From Seriola aureovittata (lineage: Eukaryota > Chordata > Actinopteri > Carangiformes > Carangidae): 64,000 nt of DNA. The notes below the pieces were generated by a model. That model searched no databases. It worked only from the letters and a program-made list of their open reading frames with translations, and was not told the DNA's origin. Both the position numbers and the translations under genes were made by a program. Of this stretch, positions 1 to 25,194 are shown piece after piece (positions within the stretch are counted from its first letter, which is position 1; every line of letters starts with the position of its first letter). The stretch is from the NCBI RefSeq assembly GCF_021018895.1, contig NC_079376.1, positions 15,377,001-15,441,000 on the forward strand, read 5' to 3'.

Positions 1-2377
1 TAATTGTTATAGCGCATAGCAGATTGATCATAGATGACTACATCAGCATTTTCAACAACAAATACAGTAAAAATCTTACTCATTGCACCTTATATGTTCA
101 AGTTATAGGACTTGGTTACACACTGAAGTTGTCACTTTAATATAGGAATCCTTTTTGTGCACATAGTAAGGAGTGCTATTTCTCTATTGCTAGACAGTAA
201 CACTGTATTAAGTACAGGCGTTAGCTGTGAACCGCTCAACTTAATTGAGCTCAGAGTCAGTAACTGTGATTATGGAAACAATATGGCTGACATAGCACTA
301 TACGCATGCAGACATTGCCTTTGATCAGTGAACACAGGTGTTCTGGCTTCAATAGGCTCCACTCATCCTGTAAAGCAGTGCTTGTTCTCTCTTCCTCTCA
401 GCGCAGCAGTTAAATCTACCCTCTGTCCTCCCGTGGGCCTGGCCACCACGCCTTTCCTCTCAACACCTCAGTCAAGCGCTCTCTGTGGCCACTCAAACCT
501 GAGACCTCGGCTTCCGCTCTAGCTATGAACATCCACTATCTCATGACACTGCTCTCTCCGAGAGGAAACACTGCACCCATTTGTCTGTGAAGAGCTCCGT
601 GTGCAGACGCTGATGTGTCCTTACACTGTGCTTTCTCTCTCTGCTCCCGTCCCACCACCTTGGGATTAGGCAGTAAAGACCAGTTAACCAACCAGATGTC
701 GGAGAAGAGTTTTTCTGCGGCTGACTGAGAGCTGCCGACAGTTGTTTCCTTTCTCCCTTACCGTCCAGAGATAATTCAGTCAACAGGCTTTGAACTGCAG
801 ATAAGGGAGGAAGAGGATGATCCCAGGGACGGGCCAACACTGTATGGGGCAGAGGCAAAGGAGTGGAAGGGCAGTACAGGCGGAGGGAAGCAGGGGGGCA
901 GGTGTATGGGAACTGGAGAGGGCCAAGTAAGACCTGAGACAGATGCAAGTGTCCAGTTTACACTGCACTCTTAGTATTATTTGGTTTAAAACGGATGTAG
1001 ATTTATGTGCTCATAACTTGCTAATAGTTTTCTTTCCATATTGCATTCCATTATTTCAAGCGTATGTGGTCCTTCCTGTGCTGAATTCAATTCATGATCA
1101 CAATGTGTGCAACCTTTCCAAAGAGATTATCAAACAACCACAGCATCAATTTTCATTTGCTGAGTTTTGCAGTGTCGATCTGAATCTGAAATTAAGCGTA
1201 TCAGATCTTAATTCAGAGTGAGTCTTATCATTTTCTTTGAACTTTTCACACAGACCCACCTCCTGTGGCTGCCCATGTCTTGAGTGCTGCCCCAGATCAT
1301 CCTGTTCTTTTCCATCCTGTGTTTCGTGAACGCAAAAAGATGGGGGAGAGGAAATTCATTTCCAATAAACGCTTGACAGAGTGGCTTTTGTTTTGGCTTG
1401 GGCACATGGTTTTGCATACCTGCCAGGTGTTGTGCGGCACAACCCCCCCCCACCCCACCCCACCCCTCTAACTCCCTGCCCCCAGACCCCGTGCTCCGTG
1501 GCAAGGTGCACGATGAAAGGCCTCGGGTGGCCCATCAAAGAGCCCATTGAGTTGCAGCCACGAGTAGGACAGAGGGCCACAGTGTGGACTGTGGAAATTT
1601 GACACCCTCTGACAGGAGCTCCACACAGCCCACTCAGGGCAACGCTGACAGCCTCGCTCGCAGGAGATCAGGCGCTCTCTCATTCACTTCCACTGACTCA
1701 CTACTCGCTGACCCCGGGTAGAGAGAGACAGTCAAAGAAGGAGATGTTTACAGTCAGAGAGACTGAGCCGCAAAGGCATCTTAAGTCTGATAATGTTGTT
1801 TATCCTACATAAAACAACTGATTATCCTTTTGACGGATTTTTGCAGTAATTGTTTCAGGTAATTTTGAGAGATAAGAATCATGTGGCAGATCATACATTA
1901 TGCTTGACATTAGTTTTTCCATTTATTTAAAAAATCTTAAAGACTTATTAAGACGAATACTTATTGCAGTGTACCAAGCCTGATGTGATGTGACCCTTGA
2001 CCTTAAATTCAGTAATGAATACTGTATGTTCAAAGTCCATCTTAGTGTCACTCAGTGAGTTGTTACTACATCCTTCAATGTGGCCCTATCCCCTTCTAAA
2101 CTATATATATTTTTATCACACATATCGTGTACAGATGTTGCAATTTATAATTTTATTCAAACAGGAATTAAATGATACAATACGTGTGCTGCCAGACCTC
2201 AAACAAAATCATTTTGTGAAAGTTTTTTGTTGATCTTTTTGTAGCTGTACACCATCTGCAAATTATTTTAATTTTAAAATTTTCCATCTTTTGTCCATTG
2301 CATGGCAGAATACTGGTGTCCATCAACCTAACACACAAGTATGTTTCATTTTTGTGCATACACCTGCTACATCGTGT
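1..2377. other. Non-coding flank
   Basis: No exon recognised. Contains a C9-A-C4-A-C4-A-C4 block at 1443-1466 (quadruplex potential on the minus strand) and a DR1-like TGACCC-T-TGACCT at 1991-2003. Open frames here are short and unlike known proteins. Confidence 0.6.
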
Positions 2378-2715
2378 CAGATCCTGTACTTTAGTAAAAG
2401 TAGCAATACTGCCATATAAAAATACTTCAAAAGTATTAAAGCACAAGTGCCCATAATGTAGAAAAATGGCCTCTGTGGGTGTTATACTATTATACATTAT
2501 ATTACTGGATGGTTGATACTGATACATTAATAATGTGCAAGCATCTTACTGTTGTAGCTGGGCAGAGCTTTTAAGCTCATCATATGTTTTATATGTAAAA
2601 TATTTATCTGCAAAGTAATTACACTAGTAACAAGTACAATATTTCTCTTTAAACATAGCATAATGAAGCATGAAATTGAAGTACTCAAGTAAGGTATTTT
2701 AAAATGTATTTAGAT
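2378..2715 (+). repeat. Degenerate AT-rich interspersed repeat, family A (MITE-like)
   Basis: The segment starts near gtactttagtaaaagtag and ends near gtactcaagtaag. In between it has the order of motifs I recognise from an abundant percomorph repeat (ends rich in TACTTnAGTA, internal ataatgtagaaaaatggcc, ttacactagtaacaagtac). No coding capacity. A second copy in opposite orientation is at about 8698-9093. The family name is not known to me; ends are approximate. Confidence 0.6.
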
Positions 2716-3123
2716 ACGTTTCACTTCTGCATTATGTACTACATGCATCAAAATGTACTTAGAATTAGTGCGCAATGTAAAACTGAGCATTTTACCATTT
2801 TACTTTACTACTTGAATATAAATCAAAATGCGAGTCAATGATTCTGTTTTCAAATATGTATTTGCATTGCAAAAAGAAGTCTTTGCTCAACCAAGGTTTG
2901 CCACTAATGTCCCACACACCCACTTCAAAGTTGAGGATCTTTCAGCAGAATGATCTTATTAACCAAGCACCTCCTGAATGTCATTCCTACACAGATAAAA
3001 AAGAAGTGTGTTTTAATGAAGTGTAATATAATTTTAACTGTAAGTCTCTCAAATTAGCAGCGGCTGGGTCATGACTGGGTTGCTGCTCTCATCGATGCCC
3101 TCAAATAAGCCTCACCTGTCGGG

Positions 3124-3203
3124 TATTAAAAGAGCACACAGGGCCTTCAATCACCAGCAAGTGAGCAGTGGACAGGTCGCTGTTCCCCAGCTCACAACTA
3201 CAG
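3124..3203 (+). promoter_or_regulatory. TATA-like box with downstream donor, weak candidate promoter plus first exon
   Basis: TATTAAAAG at 3124-3132 sits in a moderately GC-rich segment and is followed about 70 nt later by ACTACAG|GTATTA (donor at 3204). The spacing would allow a short untranslated first exon of about 45 nt. Nothing else supports it; an AT-rich genome yields such combinations by chance. Confidence 0.12.
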
Positions 3204-4327
3204 GTATTAATAGACACAGGACATGACAAACAGACTCATGCTGATCAACTAATGCAAGCACGTGTATGTGTTTATGCATTTTAGCAAATTAAAATATGAA
3301 GTTGCTTTGTACAGTATATAAATAATATAGATACTGTATATCTAACAGTGTTTCAGAATATATTAGTTGTTCTTTCTAGTTAACATTGATCCATATGAGG
3401 TGAATAAAAACAAATGAATTTCTCGTAAATAATGTGAACAACATTCAAACCCCCGACTTGATTCCACCACCAGAGCCATTCAAGCTCATCACCTTTAAAA
3501 GACACAGCCTTAAATAATAAGAGTTGTTCGCGTTGACACCCTGGCTGATGTTTGTTGCTCAGTAATATATTGCATCGGCAGAGCAGAGCAGTTGTCTGTG
3601 CTCTGCACCTGCACCAGCCATTCAGTCCTAAGTCTATAAATCCCAGTGCAGGGAGGAATCACAGAGCTGAAATGTTCCACGGCCTGCTCACTGGACCCTG
3701 GGGTTGCCTGTTCTGTCACCTTACACAATGTGAACCCTCAGATATGTTTGTCAGTGTGCACTTGGAACCTTTGCACGTGGCGGCACTTTGATCAGCTGCC
3801 CTCGCCACACAAGTAGATTCCACGCTAGATCTCCTCCCCACCTTCCTCTACGACCCCCAACCGCCCCCCCCAACGCCACGTGCCGCCAGGCTGTGCATAT
3901 ACAAATCACAACGGCCTTGTTAGCATAGTTTAGTGAAGATGTCAGCTTTACGAGGGCCAGGATGCTTGCTATGCGTGTCAGGGACGGCAGGGGAGGGGCT
4001 GACCCACAAGGGGAGTACAGCGGGGCACACAAGCCCTGCACTGTAAATTTAGGTCTGAGGTATGGGAGCGGTGAAATAACAGGCCCGGTCCTGTGTGGAA
4101 CAGTGTGAACCCACGCTGCACTGTATGATTTAACAGGGACACAGCAGAGCAGGCAGAATGGAAACTGAGTGAATGGGATTCCTGCATCAAATAAAAAAAG
4201 CTCCCTGTTTTCTGATGTATCATAAATAATAATTTGATCATATATCACTGAAGATGCTTTTTCCAGTGCTCATAATCAGAGGTACGATAAATGGACATTT
4301 GCTTATGAGTATTGTTTTGCGTGTGCA

Positions 4328-4332
<5 letters not shown>

Positions 4333-4399
<67 letters not shown>
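4333..4399. repeat. (GT)n microsatellite, about 67 nt
   Basis: Uninterrupted GT dinucleotides, followed by a run of seven G after one CA. Confidence 0.98.
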
Positions 4400-4402
<3 letters not shown>

Positions 4403-5588
4403 GGGGGGTGCTGGCATCATTAGATTGTTAATCTCATTTCCTTTCTGATGATTGAAAATGGAGAGAGGCTCTGAGTTTATCAGGCAGATAAATGGACAGC
4501 CCATCCTCTTGAGAAGATCTAATCTGTCATGCGTCAAGGCTGGGGTTCACCTGCCGCTGGATAATAACCATGTCGAAGGGCACAGATGATTTAGGAGAGC
4601 CCGGCTCTTTGTTTGCCTTTGCAAACACCTGATGGTTTCATTAATTAACTGGACACAATTAGCGGCCCACGTCATGCCAGATAGACTCCTCCAAGAGAAA
4701 TATGAGATATTAAAAAGCAGGGGGGAACTCCATTAGAGCTGACCTTTTCTGTGAAATTACTGATATTTGAGATTTAATTCAGAATTCAATGAAAACTTCA
4801 TTTTTATTCTTACGACTGAGGCCCTTTCTGGCTCCAGTCTGAAATGGGGTCTCCTGCAGCCTCCAGGTCGTTAATTATGATCTTTATAAATTAAATTAAA
4901 AGGATGTCACTGCTTGATTTTTTTTTATCTTCCTGTCCTACAGGTTAAAGAGTAGATAAGATATTTATCACCTCTTGAATGATAGGAAAAATATGGCCCC
5001 TTACATATTAATTATAAAATACACAAAATTCCCAACTGGCTTCCTGCTCCATACATTTTGCATTCACATATCAGGTAAACATTTATTATATATTACCTGA
5101 ATGCATAGTGAATGTCCTTGCGAGTTCATTTGAACAAATTGCCTTTCTGCCTGTGAGGTAAAAACAATCTCACCTGATGGTTGAGTAAAACATTCAGTGA
5201 CTGGAGCTGCCTTTGACATGTGACAGATATAGACCCTGGGACAGAAAAGACAATGTAATTCTGAGGGTCTCCGTTCTGATAAAAATGCCTTTAGCAAGAT
5301 TAAGCACAGGGTATTGTTGCACAATAATGTTTTAAGATGTGTAATACTCCAGATCATTTTATACTCGCTGAAGGGGAGGTAGAGCTGAGAGTACCGTCCT
5401 TCCTCTGTTCTCTGTCGATATAAACATCACATTTTTGTGTTTCACTCTCTTTTCTCTCTCTCTGTCTTTCTCTTACTTTTAAACACAGTCGACCACCACA
5501 CTCATCCCTGAAACTCCCATTCCCGTCTTCTACTTTACTTTGTCTTAGTGCCACTGCAGCTGCCTGCTCTCATCTCATCTTATCTCTT

Positions 5589-5640
5589 CCTCTCTCTCTC
5601 TCTCTCTCTCTTTCTTTCTCTCACACACACTCACACACAT
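5589..5640. repeat. (CT)n followed by CA-rich low-complexity sequence
   Basis: Alternating CT of about 30 nt, then ctttctttctct and short CA runs. Confidence 0.9.
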
Positions 5641-8600
5641 CCACTGCCACCCGCATGCATTTATTTATTCGTTATATTTCCTAATTCAGTTTGACGAATG
5701 AGTGACAGCTTGACACTTCATTCGGCAAGATTAATAGAACGACACAATATTTACGTGGCAGAGACAGCCAATTATCCCACCATCTATCATCCAGATTATC
5801 TTTCTGATTGAAAACTACTCGTCCATGTAATCGGAATTATTTGGAATTAGAAGAGAATTTATGGCTTCTTGTGTCACTTTTCCTGGACGGTGGTAAATTA
5901 GAAATATTAGATACATAAAGAGAGTATAGGAAATGGGATAAATAGAGGCTTGGAATTAATGTCACACATTTCCATTTTATTTTATTTTTTGCCAGTCTCT
6001 GTGCCCCTGAATGAACCCCCATTTTATAACTTATTATGAACACATACTGTAGGTTAGATTCTCTGTGTATAATACTGTATTATTTACACTCCTAAAGAAG
6101 AGTTGTCACAACATTTGTCCAGCAATTTCTTTGCAAAAGGCTGTAAATATGTTTGATCGAACAAACAGTTGTTTTAATTAGAGAGCAGAATTAAATGTGT
6201 TAAACTTTGACAGTAATGGATAGATCTTATCTACAGAGATAGCCTTGTGTGTATTGATCTCTGGCAATGTTTTTAAATGTCCATCTCACTCAAGGCAGAA
6301 CAGACATTAGTTTACTCCTTCAACCTCTGTCCTTCAGCCTCTGTTGATTAATTCACCCGACTCTTTCTATCTCACCCTACAATACTTTGTATTCTGTGTT
6401 CATACATCACATTTTTGTACCATATTCTCTCCTCAAACTTTCACCACTTGATTAATTTACCTAATCTCTCAGCTCTGCTTAATGTCTTCGAGTATCTCCT
6501 TCTCATAGCCAAACCACATTTTCATTCAACTTTTAATGGGAATCAAAAGAACAGAGCAAATGAAGTGTACCCACAGACTGTACAGGTATGTGACGTGGTT
6601 GTCAGGCTGTGACACCACAGACGGACGGGGCTGACAGTAAAGCTCCAGCTCGTCAGCATCTCACTGCGGGAATCAATATGCTCCACTTCTGCAGAATCTG
6701 AAACTTGTTTTTAAACAGCTATATCGTAAATTAAAATAGACTTATAATGTAATCTGGAGCCAAAGTGGTCAATAGCTGAACCAAAAATAAATGTAGCTAA
6801 TATTTGTTATGGTACATGAATTGACTGAGCATTTTTCGCTGTAGGTCTTTAGTAATGAAATTTGGAAAGTGACGTCTCATCCATTTAGTAAATCCTGGCA
6901 GTCTAAAAGCCTAGCACTCAGTCATTTCTTGTTTTAGAAATGGTGAAAATTGCCATATATAACAATGTTGCTGGGGTTTGATTTTATTGGCCAGAGTGCG
7001 TTCAGACTTGTAAATGGGATTATGCCATCCCAATATAGTGCTTCAACAACTCGCTTGTTTATTTTTATCCTCTTATTAGGGGAGTTGAATCCTTAAAGGG
7101 TGCCAAAATTATCCTGCAAATCGCTGACAGGGAAAAATGAAAGGTCTCTAACGGTTATTATAAGCAATCTGTCTGCATTGAGGCACAATGTGACTGCTGC
7201 GCTTGCGATACCAACGAGGTGACCTCAGTGAGATGGGGAGGAGAGACATGTTGAAAGTCAGACACACCGTCTGGATGGGACCACCAGGACTATACACACA
7301 CCTCACACACCATGTTCACGCCACATCAACCCCCAAAAAGGGCACTCGCCGTAGACTGTAGTCAAATCTGCATACGACTGTTTAAGCAAAATATCCTATA
7401 AACTGTTGAAGTGCATTATTTGAATATTAAATTTGTGCATTTAACAGTTTCATCAAAGCCTTTATAGTTGTCCCGTGTTTTATAGACAAGCTATACTACA
7501 AACATTCAGTATATGCATATAAGCTAAACTTTTGTGAGTGTATCCAATCTTTTTCATGGCAGTCTGTGCAGTATTTCATGATATTAAACTGTGGATTAAG
7601 TTTGATTAAAGGATGTTGTGACATTATTATGGAATAATACAGAACAGGCCGTGCAGGGCAGGAGATGTGGGGCGGAAGTTTAAAAATCTGATTAACATTG
7701 GAACAATAAATAAACACAGAGTTCTCTCATGCCAGCAAAAGCCTATCAAGAAATGAATTCAGATAGCAAAACAGGTAAAGTTGGCTTGTTTTTCTCCAGG
7801 ACTGTTAATGAATGATGAAAATTAAATTGGTTTATATAGGGGTGTGAGGAATTATTTCTGCTTCCGCAAGCGAACATGATAGAAAAAGTTTGAAAACCAC
7901 TAAAATAATATATATTTTAAATGTTCATTCTTCTTATATTCAAATAGACACAGGAATTGGTTGAGTAATCACAAAGAAAAATGTATTGTGGGTAATTCAC
8001 TTCTCCCTCCACATGTCATGAAGTTGCTCTTTATCGAACTTCTTTATCACAGATGTCTGCAGACTGCCGCAGGAGTTGGTATTTTGGATATATCTCATGA
8101 GTTAGTGGAGCCAGATCACTCTGCTGGTTGACTCCTTGAACCCCAGGGAGCAAATTAACAGTATCGAGCTCTTGGCTTCCCTGTAACCTTTCCCCATCCT
8201 GACTGACATTTGTGTTTTCCTTTGCCTTGGGCCTGGGCGTATGGCGGCCTGCGAGTGGATGCATGGAGAGATGCCGCGTATGTTAAACAACTGCCTGCAT
8301 GTGTTAGTGTAGGGTTCTTGTCTGCGTGTGATGTGAGAAGGTGTAAATGTTTGTGTGTGAGCCAGTCCAGCTGTTGTGTGGGGGGCTTCCTCTGCTGTGA
8401 AACTGAAACTCAGTGCAGGAGGCGGCTTCAGAGGAGGGGTCACGACCTTAGAACATGGCACAGATTCACAGTTCTGACTGAGACGTATCCAGAGAGACCC
8501 TGATGAAAAACAAGAGCCTCCAAAGAGAGCGGGTATATTGTTCTCGAGCTCAGAAATCATGTCATGGTCTTGTCACATTATCTTTACACTGGCACGGTAC

Positions 8601-8697
8601 AGCTGATACTGTGTATCTGGACTGTATGTTAAGTTATCGTTGTTCTGCCAGTTGCCTTTTATACTGAGAAAGCAGTTTGTCTCAGAGGGATGCACTC

Positions 8698-9093
8698 AGT
8701 GGTGTAATGTAAATATTTTCTGCTATTTTGCCATTATACACGAAAATATTGTACTTTTTTAACACCCTACAGGCATTTATTTGACAGTAAAACTTTACTT
8801 TGACTCTGTATTATAAAAGATAATAATAAAGAGAATATAAAATAGTTTAAATTAGCTTAAATTTGAGCATCCATGACATCAAAATGCTTCTTACATGTTT
8901 GTGCATCAGCAATAACCCAACAATATAATATGTAATATTATGACTGCTGCATAATAAGTACACTTTTAATACTTAAAGTAGATTTTGCTGATAGTACTCC
9001 TGTCCTGTTATTCAAGTAATATTTTGAATGCAGGGTTTTCACTTGTAGTAGATGGTTTTTACCGTATTATTAGCAATTTTACTAATAAAAGAG
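8698..9093 (-). repeat. Degenerate AT-rich interspersed repeat, family A, inverted copy
   Basis: Reverse-complement relative of the repeat at 2378-2715. It opens with gtggtgtaatgtaaat, has attgtactttttt and catttatttgacag in the middle, then tacttaaagtagattttgctgatagtactcctg, and ends near actaataaaagag. It looks closer to full length than the other copy. Non-coding and diverged, so an old insertion. Confidence 0.65.
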
Positions 9094-11502
9094 ACATGAT
9101 GCGTCTTTTAACACATTTTTTGTTTACGTCCAGCTCTTGTTCGTAATGCAAGGAAGTTGAATGTGCTAAATTGTTTTTGGACATTTTGAATAACGGCTAT
9201 GGTTCCAACTGTAGTCGCATCATTGTTGAGACCTGATTCTAGAGCTAAGATTTGAAGGAAATAAATCATCACTGTATTGGTGTATCAAAAAAAGTTGTCA
9301 ATATATATAATTTTTCACATGGTATATTTCCATTGCTTGTATTCTAATTTAGACCAGAGTATGGAAAAAGATATTATTCCTTATATCCAAAACTCTGAGT
9401 GTAATGCTGTGACTGGATGATAAAGCTGCACCGAAACAAGTGTAATTGAAGTTTTGAGGAGTGAAGGGGACACAGTGGATTTTAGTTCCCAGACCAGTTG
9501 AAGTGGTGTGGGAGAAGAGCGATGGAAATACGGTCGAGTATATGAACCTTACAGTGGAGCTGTCATGGTGCTAATGGAGGAAGTGGAACAGAGGGTCAGA
9601 AGTCCTCAGCACCTGTGTGGAAGATTAATGACCACAGAGCCACGGGAGGGAAAGACAGACAGACAGAGAAAGAAACCCTGAAACAGGCCCTGGCCTATCT
9701 GACTAACTCAAAGGTCGGAGCTACTTCACCTTTGCTAGGAAGCCACCATATTAACTATATCTGTGCACTTGTGTCACTATTATTAGTCTTAGACAATTTT
9801 ATAAATATATAACGTACTCTGAAACATGCTACAGCATCACCTGGGATCATCATGTTACATGTAAAGTCTATGTAAGAGCAGTGAGATTCATATTCAGCAC
9901 AAGCTGTTGTCCCTTTGGACCATAAAAGGTGCTCTCAGGCAGCGATGACAGTAGAGACCTTTAGGATTACCTCGGTAGCGTGTAGCGCCACAGAAAAGAG
10001 ATATCATCATTATCTCGACACAAAGGCGGCCCTCACATTGTTAAAACAATTTGCTGCTTGCTAATGTAGGCTGTCAGAGCGCCGCACAGGTCTAGTTCCA
10101 AGAGTTAAGTTGTAGGGCTTTTTTTTCCCCCCTCCCTGCCTGCCTGCCTGGGGAATCACGGCGGGTACGAGGCTCATTTCCTCATCAAACACAGGACGAG
10201 TGATTTGGAATATTTATGAGGCTCCCAATTTAAGTTAAACATTTAACAAAAAAGCATCCGATTAAAATGAGACAGCAGAAAGGGTTAAAGTCCCTGTGGG
10301 TAGCCAAGGCTAAAAATTAAACACGAAATGCTGGAGATGAATTAAAGTAGCAGGTCTAAGACAGATTTCAGCTCAGTGGCATTACTGTATAGAGGCAGTG
10401 GTGATATGGTATATGTTGAAACAAGCTTTTCATTGACTGTGACCAGAATTGTAATTAGGTATGAAGAGATAATGCTTTGATAAAGTGACTGCAAGATCAT
10501 TTTTGAATAATTTGCATGCTAATGTGAGAATTTGATATAAATGAGACATCATATAAAATAAAAGGAAATCACACAAAAATCAAATTTGTAAAACCAAAAA
10601 AAAATCTGCATTTATTTAACTGTTTCGCAAAGTATAAATCCCACTGTGTGAAGAAAACAAATTACCCCATGAAGAAAATATTTCATTCACGTCTCTTAAC
10701 AGAAATGATAGGGTTAGATGATCATTGTGTGATATGGTTCAGCTAGTTAATAATTCTCAATCACTATAATCAGAACATTACTGAGTGGGAAAAAAAAAGC
10801 CTGATAAGCACACAACATCGAATTGTTTAACAATTCAATTCAAAACAATAAATTACGACCGTTTCCTCCAACAGTCCTGTTGAATCCTAGCGTGCAGAAA
10901 TCACAATAAGGATATCAGAGCTAGTAACCCTGCTTAAGTCAGAGGGCACGTGTAACACAATGCCATATTGACTTTATTGATAATCTATGGCTCCCTTTCA
11001 TTCTTTCCCTCCTCTCTTCTACTCTCTGTAGCAGCAGATCAGTGAGCGGCTGAGAAGGAGGGGTCAGCCAGCTCCTGGGCTGCTCAGTGACTCTGCCTAC
11101 TTCCTGTTTAATCACCGGTCCCTCAGGGATATTCTGCCATCCATCTATCACACCCAGAAAAAGTTCAGGTGCTCTATATCGCTGAGAGATGAAGGACTTA
11201 GGTCAGGTGTGTAGCCTGTATGTGTGTGTCTCTTCAGTATGTGCCCCTACACTGGTGCACTGGTTTCTCTGAGACGTATATGAGATAGTGAATAACCTTT
11301 ACTGTGTGTCAGATCATTTGAATGTATGTGTACAATGCACATGTCTGTGTTTCTGTGTGTGTGGTGAACTGGAAGTTGGCCACAGGCTTTTATGACAGGT
11401 TCAGGCGGAAAAACACTCCTTTGTGAGCTTACAGCTATCACCCTGGGATATTCCCTCACTCGCCTCGATAGGACGGCACAGGGATAGCACATCAGCCCAG
11501 AA
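9094..11502. other. Non-coding flank
   Basis: No gene seen. Mostly AT-rich unique sequence; a moderately conserved-looking stretch at about 9950-10420 has few repeats. Confidence 0.5.
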
Positions 11503-11674
11503 CTTAAAGGAATAGTTCAACATTTTGGGAAATACTCTCAGCTGAAGCTGTAGCAAACAGCCGGTCAGCTCAGTGCAGCTCTTGTGTCTGTAATATGTGG
11601 TTAGAACCAGCAGCTTAGCTGAGCATTAAGAGTCGAAACAAGGGGCTCTGTCCAGAGGTTACAAAATCCACCTG
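11503..11674 (+). repeat. Degenerate interspersed repeat, family B (partial copy)
   Basis: Starts taaaggaatagttcaacattttgggaaatac and later shows the worn remains of the block ccggttagcttagcataaagactggaaac, then ggctctgtccagaggttacaaaatcc. The same order of motifs occurs better preserved at 12929-13240 in the same orientation. I recognise this as a repeat frequent in percomorph fishes; class unknown to me. It may extend further 3'. Confidence 0.6.
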
Positions 11675-12928
11675 TGAACAATGAATGAACATTTGTACCA
11701 ATATATTATTATGACCATTTTATATTAAATACGTTTTCTTGACTGCTTCCCTGCAGAGGAGGAATGTTGTTTATGTTTTCACTGGCAGCCCGAGGGAAGT
11801 GACTGATGCCTAAACCACAGAGACACCGCCTCAGGCCATCATATGTTGCCCTCCAAGGTTCCCTAACGCAATCTGCATCCACTAGTGTGTGTGCGCGCGT
11901 ATGTACAGTATATGTGTGTATTCATTAAAGATTTAGAAATCTTATAGATGAGATGCAGAGCAGCAGTACATCAAGTTTCTATCTATGCATATGTACACAG
12001 GCTCCATAGTTCGGCATTTATCACTGACGCATTGGTTGCAAACATTAAAATTATGTAATGCAACAAGGAACAATGGTCAAAAACAGACAACTAACTGTAT
12101 GACTGTATGCAACTGTACGCAGTGAGTCTGACTACTGTAACGACTCCTGGCAACCAAACCGAACAGCAAACAAATTGTAATGATTAGCACTGTATTGTGT
12201 TGTAGGGTTATACTGGTATTTGCATTGTTTTAAGCTTGCACATATAAATATGTCTTTGACATGGTGCCTGAATTCAAAGATTTTGTATCTCTGGAGCAGT
12301 TGAGAGTTACCACTAATTTACATTTTCATGAATCCTTCTTTAGCTCTGTAGCTGCTGCTAAATGACAATAACAGAGTCAGTTAACACCTGTTAGTGCCAA
12401 GCATTAAGAGAATTTATCACGGTGTCTGATTTATTATAATGTCCCCTTGGTTGATGCAAATGGTTTTCTGCTATTATCTTGTAGCCTGGAATGAAGGTCT
12501 TCCAAAGGCAGCCCCCCTATTGTGGTAGTGTGATCTCATTTTCTCAGCAGAGAGGCGAACTACTAGCCTCCCTCTGATCCACCTGGCAGGAGGGGAGTTT
12601 GGACTGAGACAAGCTGGCCAGCCCACTGACCTCTGGGTAAAATCTCTAACTGCGCTGGGCAGGCAGCCGGTGTGGGCCAACGATGGGGCACGAATGACTG
12701 AAGCAATAGGGCTGTGATTAGCTGACATGGCGGCTGGGTTTTGCAAGCTGTCCTATTTTCGGGCGTGGGTGGGCAAAGGGGCAGAGCGGCTAAAATGGGA
12801 ATGAATGTATTGATCCTGCTAGCGTTATGAGAATGACACACAAGCTATTTTTACAGGAGGGGGGACACACTGCTGGCTAAGGCAATCTGTGTGTGACGTA
12901 TGACGTAGAGAGAAAGATGCAGGCGGGA

Positions 12929-13240
12929 TTTAAAGGAGCAGTTCAGTATTTTGGAATACATTCTTACTGTATTTGCTTTATTTCTAAGAGGAAAGGGTGA
13001 GATGATCAATACCACTCTTATTTCTGTACGGTAAATACTGTGTATAACTTCAGACAGCAGTCGGTTAGTTTAGCTTAGCATAAAGACTGGAAACAGCTAG
13101 CCAAGCTCTGTCCAAAGGTAACCAAATCAGGTTACAAGCAACCTCTAAATCTCACTAATTATAATTCTATTAGCACATTTCTAACACATTATATCTCGTT
13201 GTTGTTGTGTTCATAAAACTAGGAATGTAAAAAAAATGAA
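12929..13240 (+). repeat. Interspersed repeat, family B (longer copy)
   Basis: Contains taaaggagcagttcagtat, tgtacggtaaatac, tcggttagtttagcttagca, taaagactggaaacagctag, ctctgtccaaaggtaacc and tctcactaattataa, in the order typical of the family. No open frame. Same orientation as the copy 1.3 kb upstream. Confidence 0.75.
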
Positions 13241-20129
<6,889 letters not shown>

Positions 20130-20693
20130 TTGCCAGCGCGTATGTGTCACAGACGGGAGGTGAAGCAGAGTATGCAGCCATCATTCACTGCTGTGGGTCA
20201 GCCCTCACACGTGACAGCAGGTGACCAGTGTCAGACAGGAAAGGTCACAGGCCTGCGGTCTGCACACTCTCCCAGTTTACACAGCTTAAAGAATCCTGCA
20301 GACAGCCAGGCAAAATTTTACTCCATAAGACAGATTATGTTCCTCTCATGCCGTTATGGAACCGCTCAGAGGTTTTGGGTCATGATGAGATATTTACTGG
20401 CTGAAGCAGCTAAATGTGCAAGCTCAATTAGCTGGACACCTCTTTGCCTGATGCTTTCTCTTTCCCGCTCTCCTCTCTCACTGTCTCACTTTCTTCACTG
20501 TCCCTTTTCTCTAGAACTTAGACAGCATGAAGCCTTTCTTCCTCGCTTGTCTGTCTGTACGGACCCTGATGACAGTGAAGTCTGGAGGCAGTGTTTTTGA
20601 ACATCTTTCAGCCTGGCCACTCTCTTAAGGGAGTCCTCTGACTTGAAGGTACTACCTTATTTGTCTAATGCGTGGTGATGCACATTTGACATT

Positions 20694-25194
<4,501 letters not shown>

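Larger units (their letters stand above)
2716..8697. other. Non-coding flank with one texture-based conserved-element candidate
   Basis: No gene seen. About 4420-4920 is non-repetitive, dense in homeodomain-like TAAT/ATTA cores (for example ttaattaactgg and gtcgttaattatgatc) and lacks low complexity, which is how conserved fish enhancers often look. That is an impression only. Confidence 0.35.

Noticed and set aside
3751..4248. 165-codon minus-strand open frame
   Set aside because: No recognisable domain or splice context; composition suggests a chance open frame.
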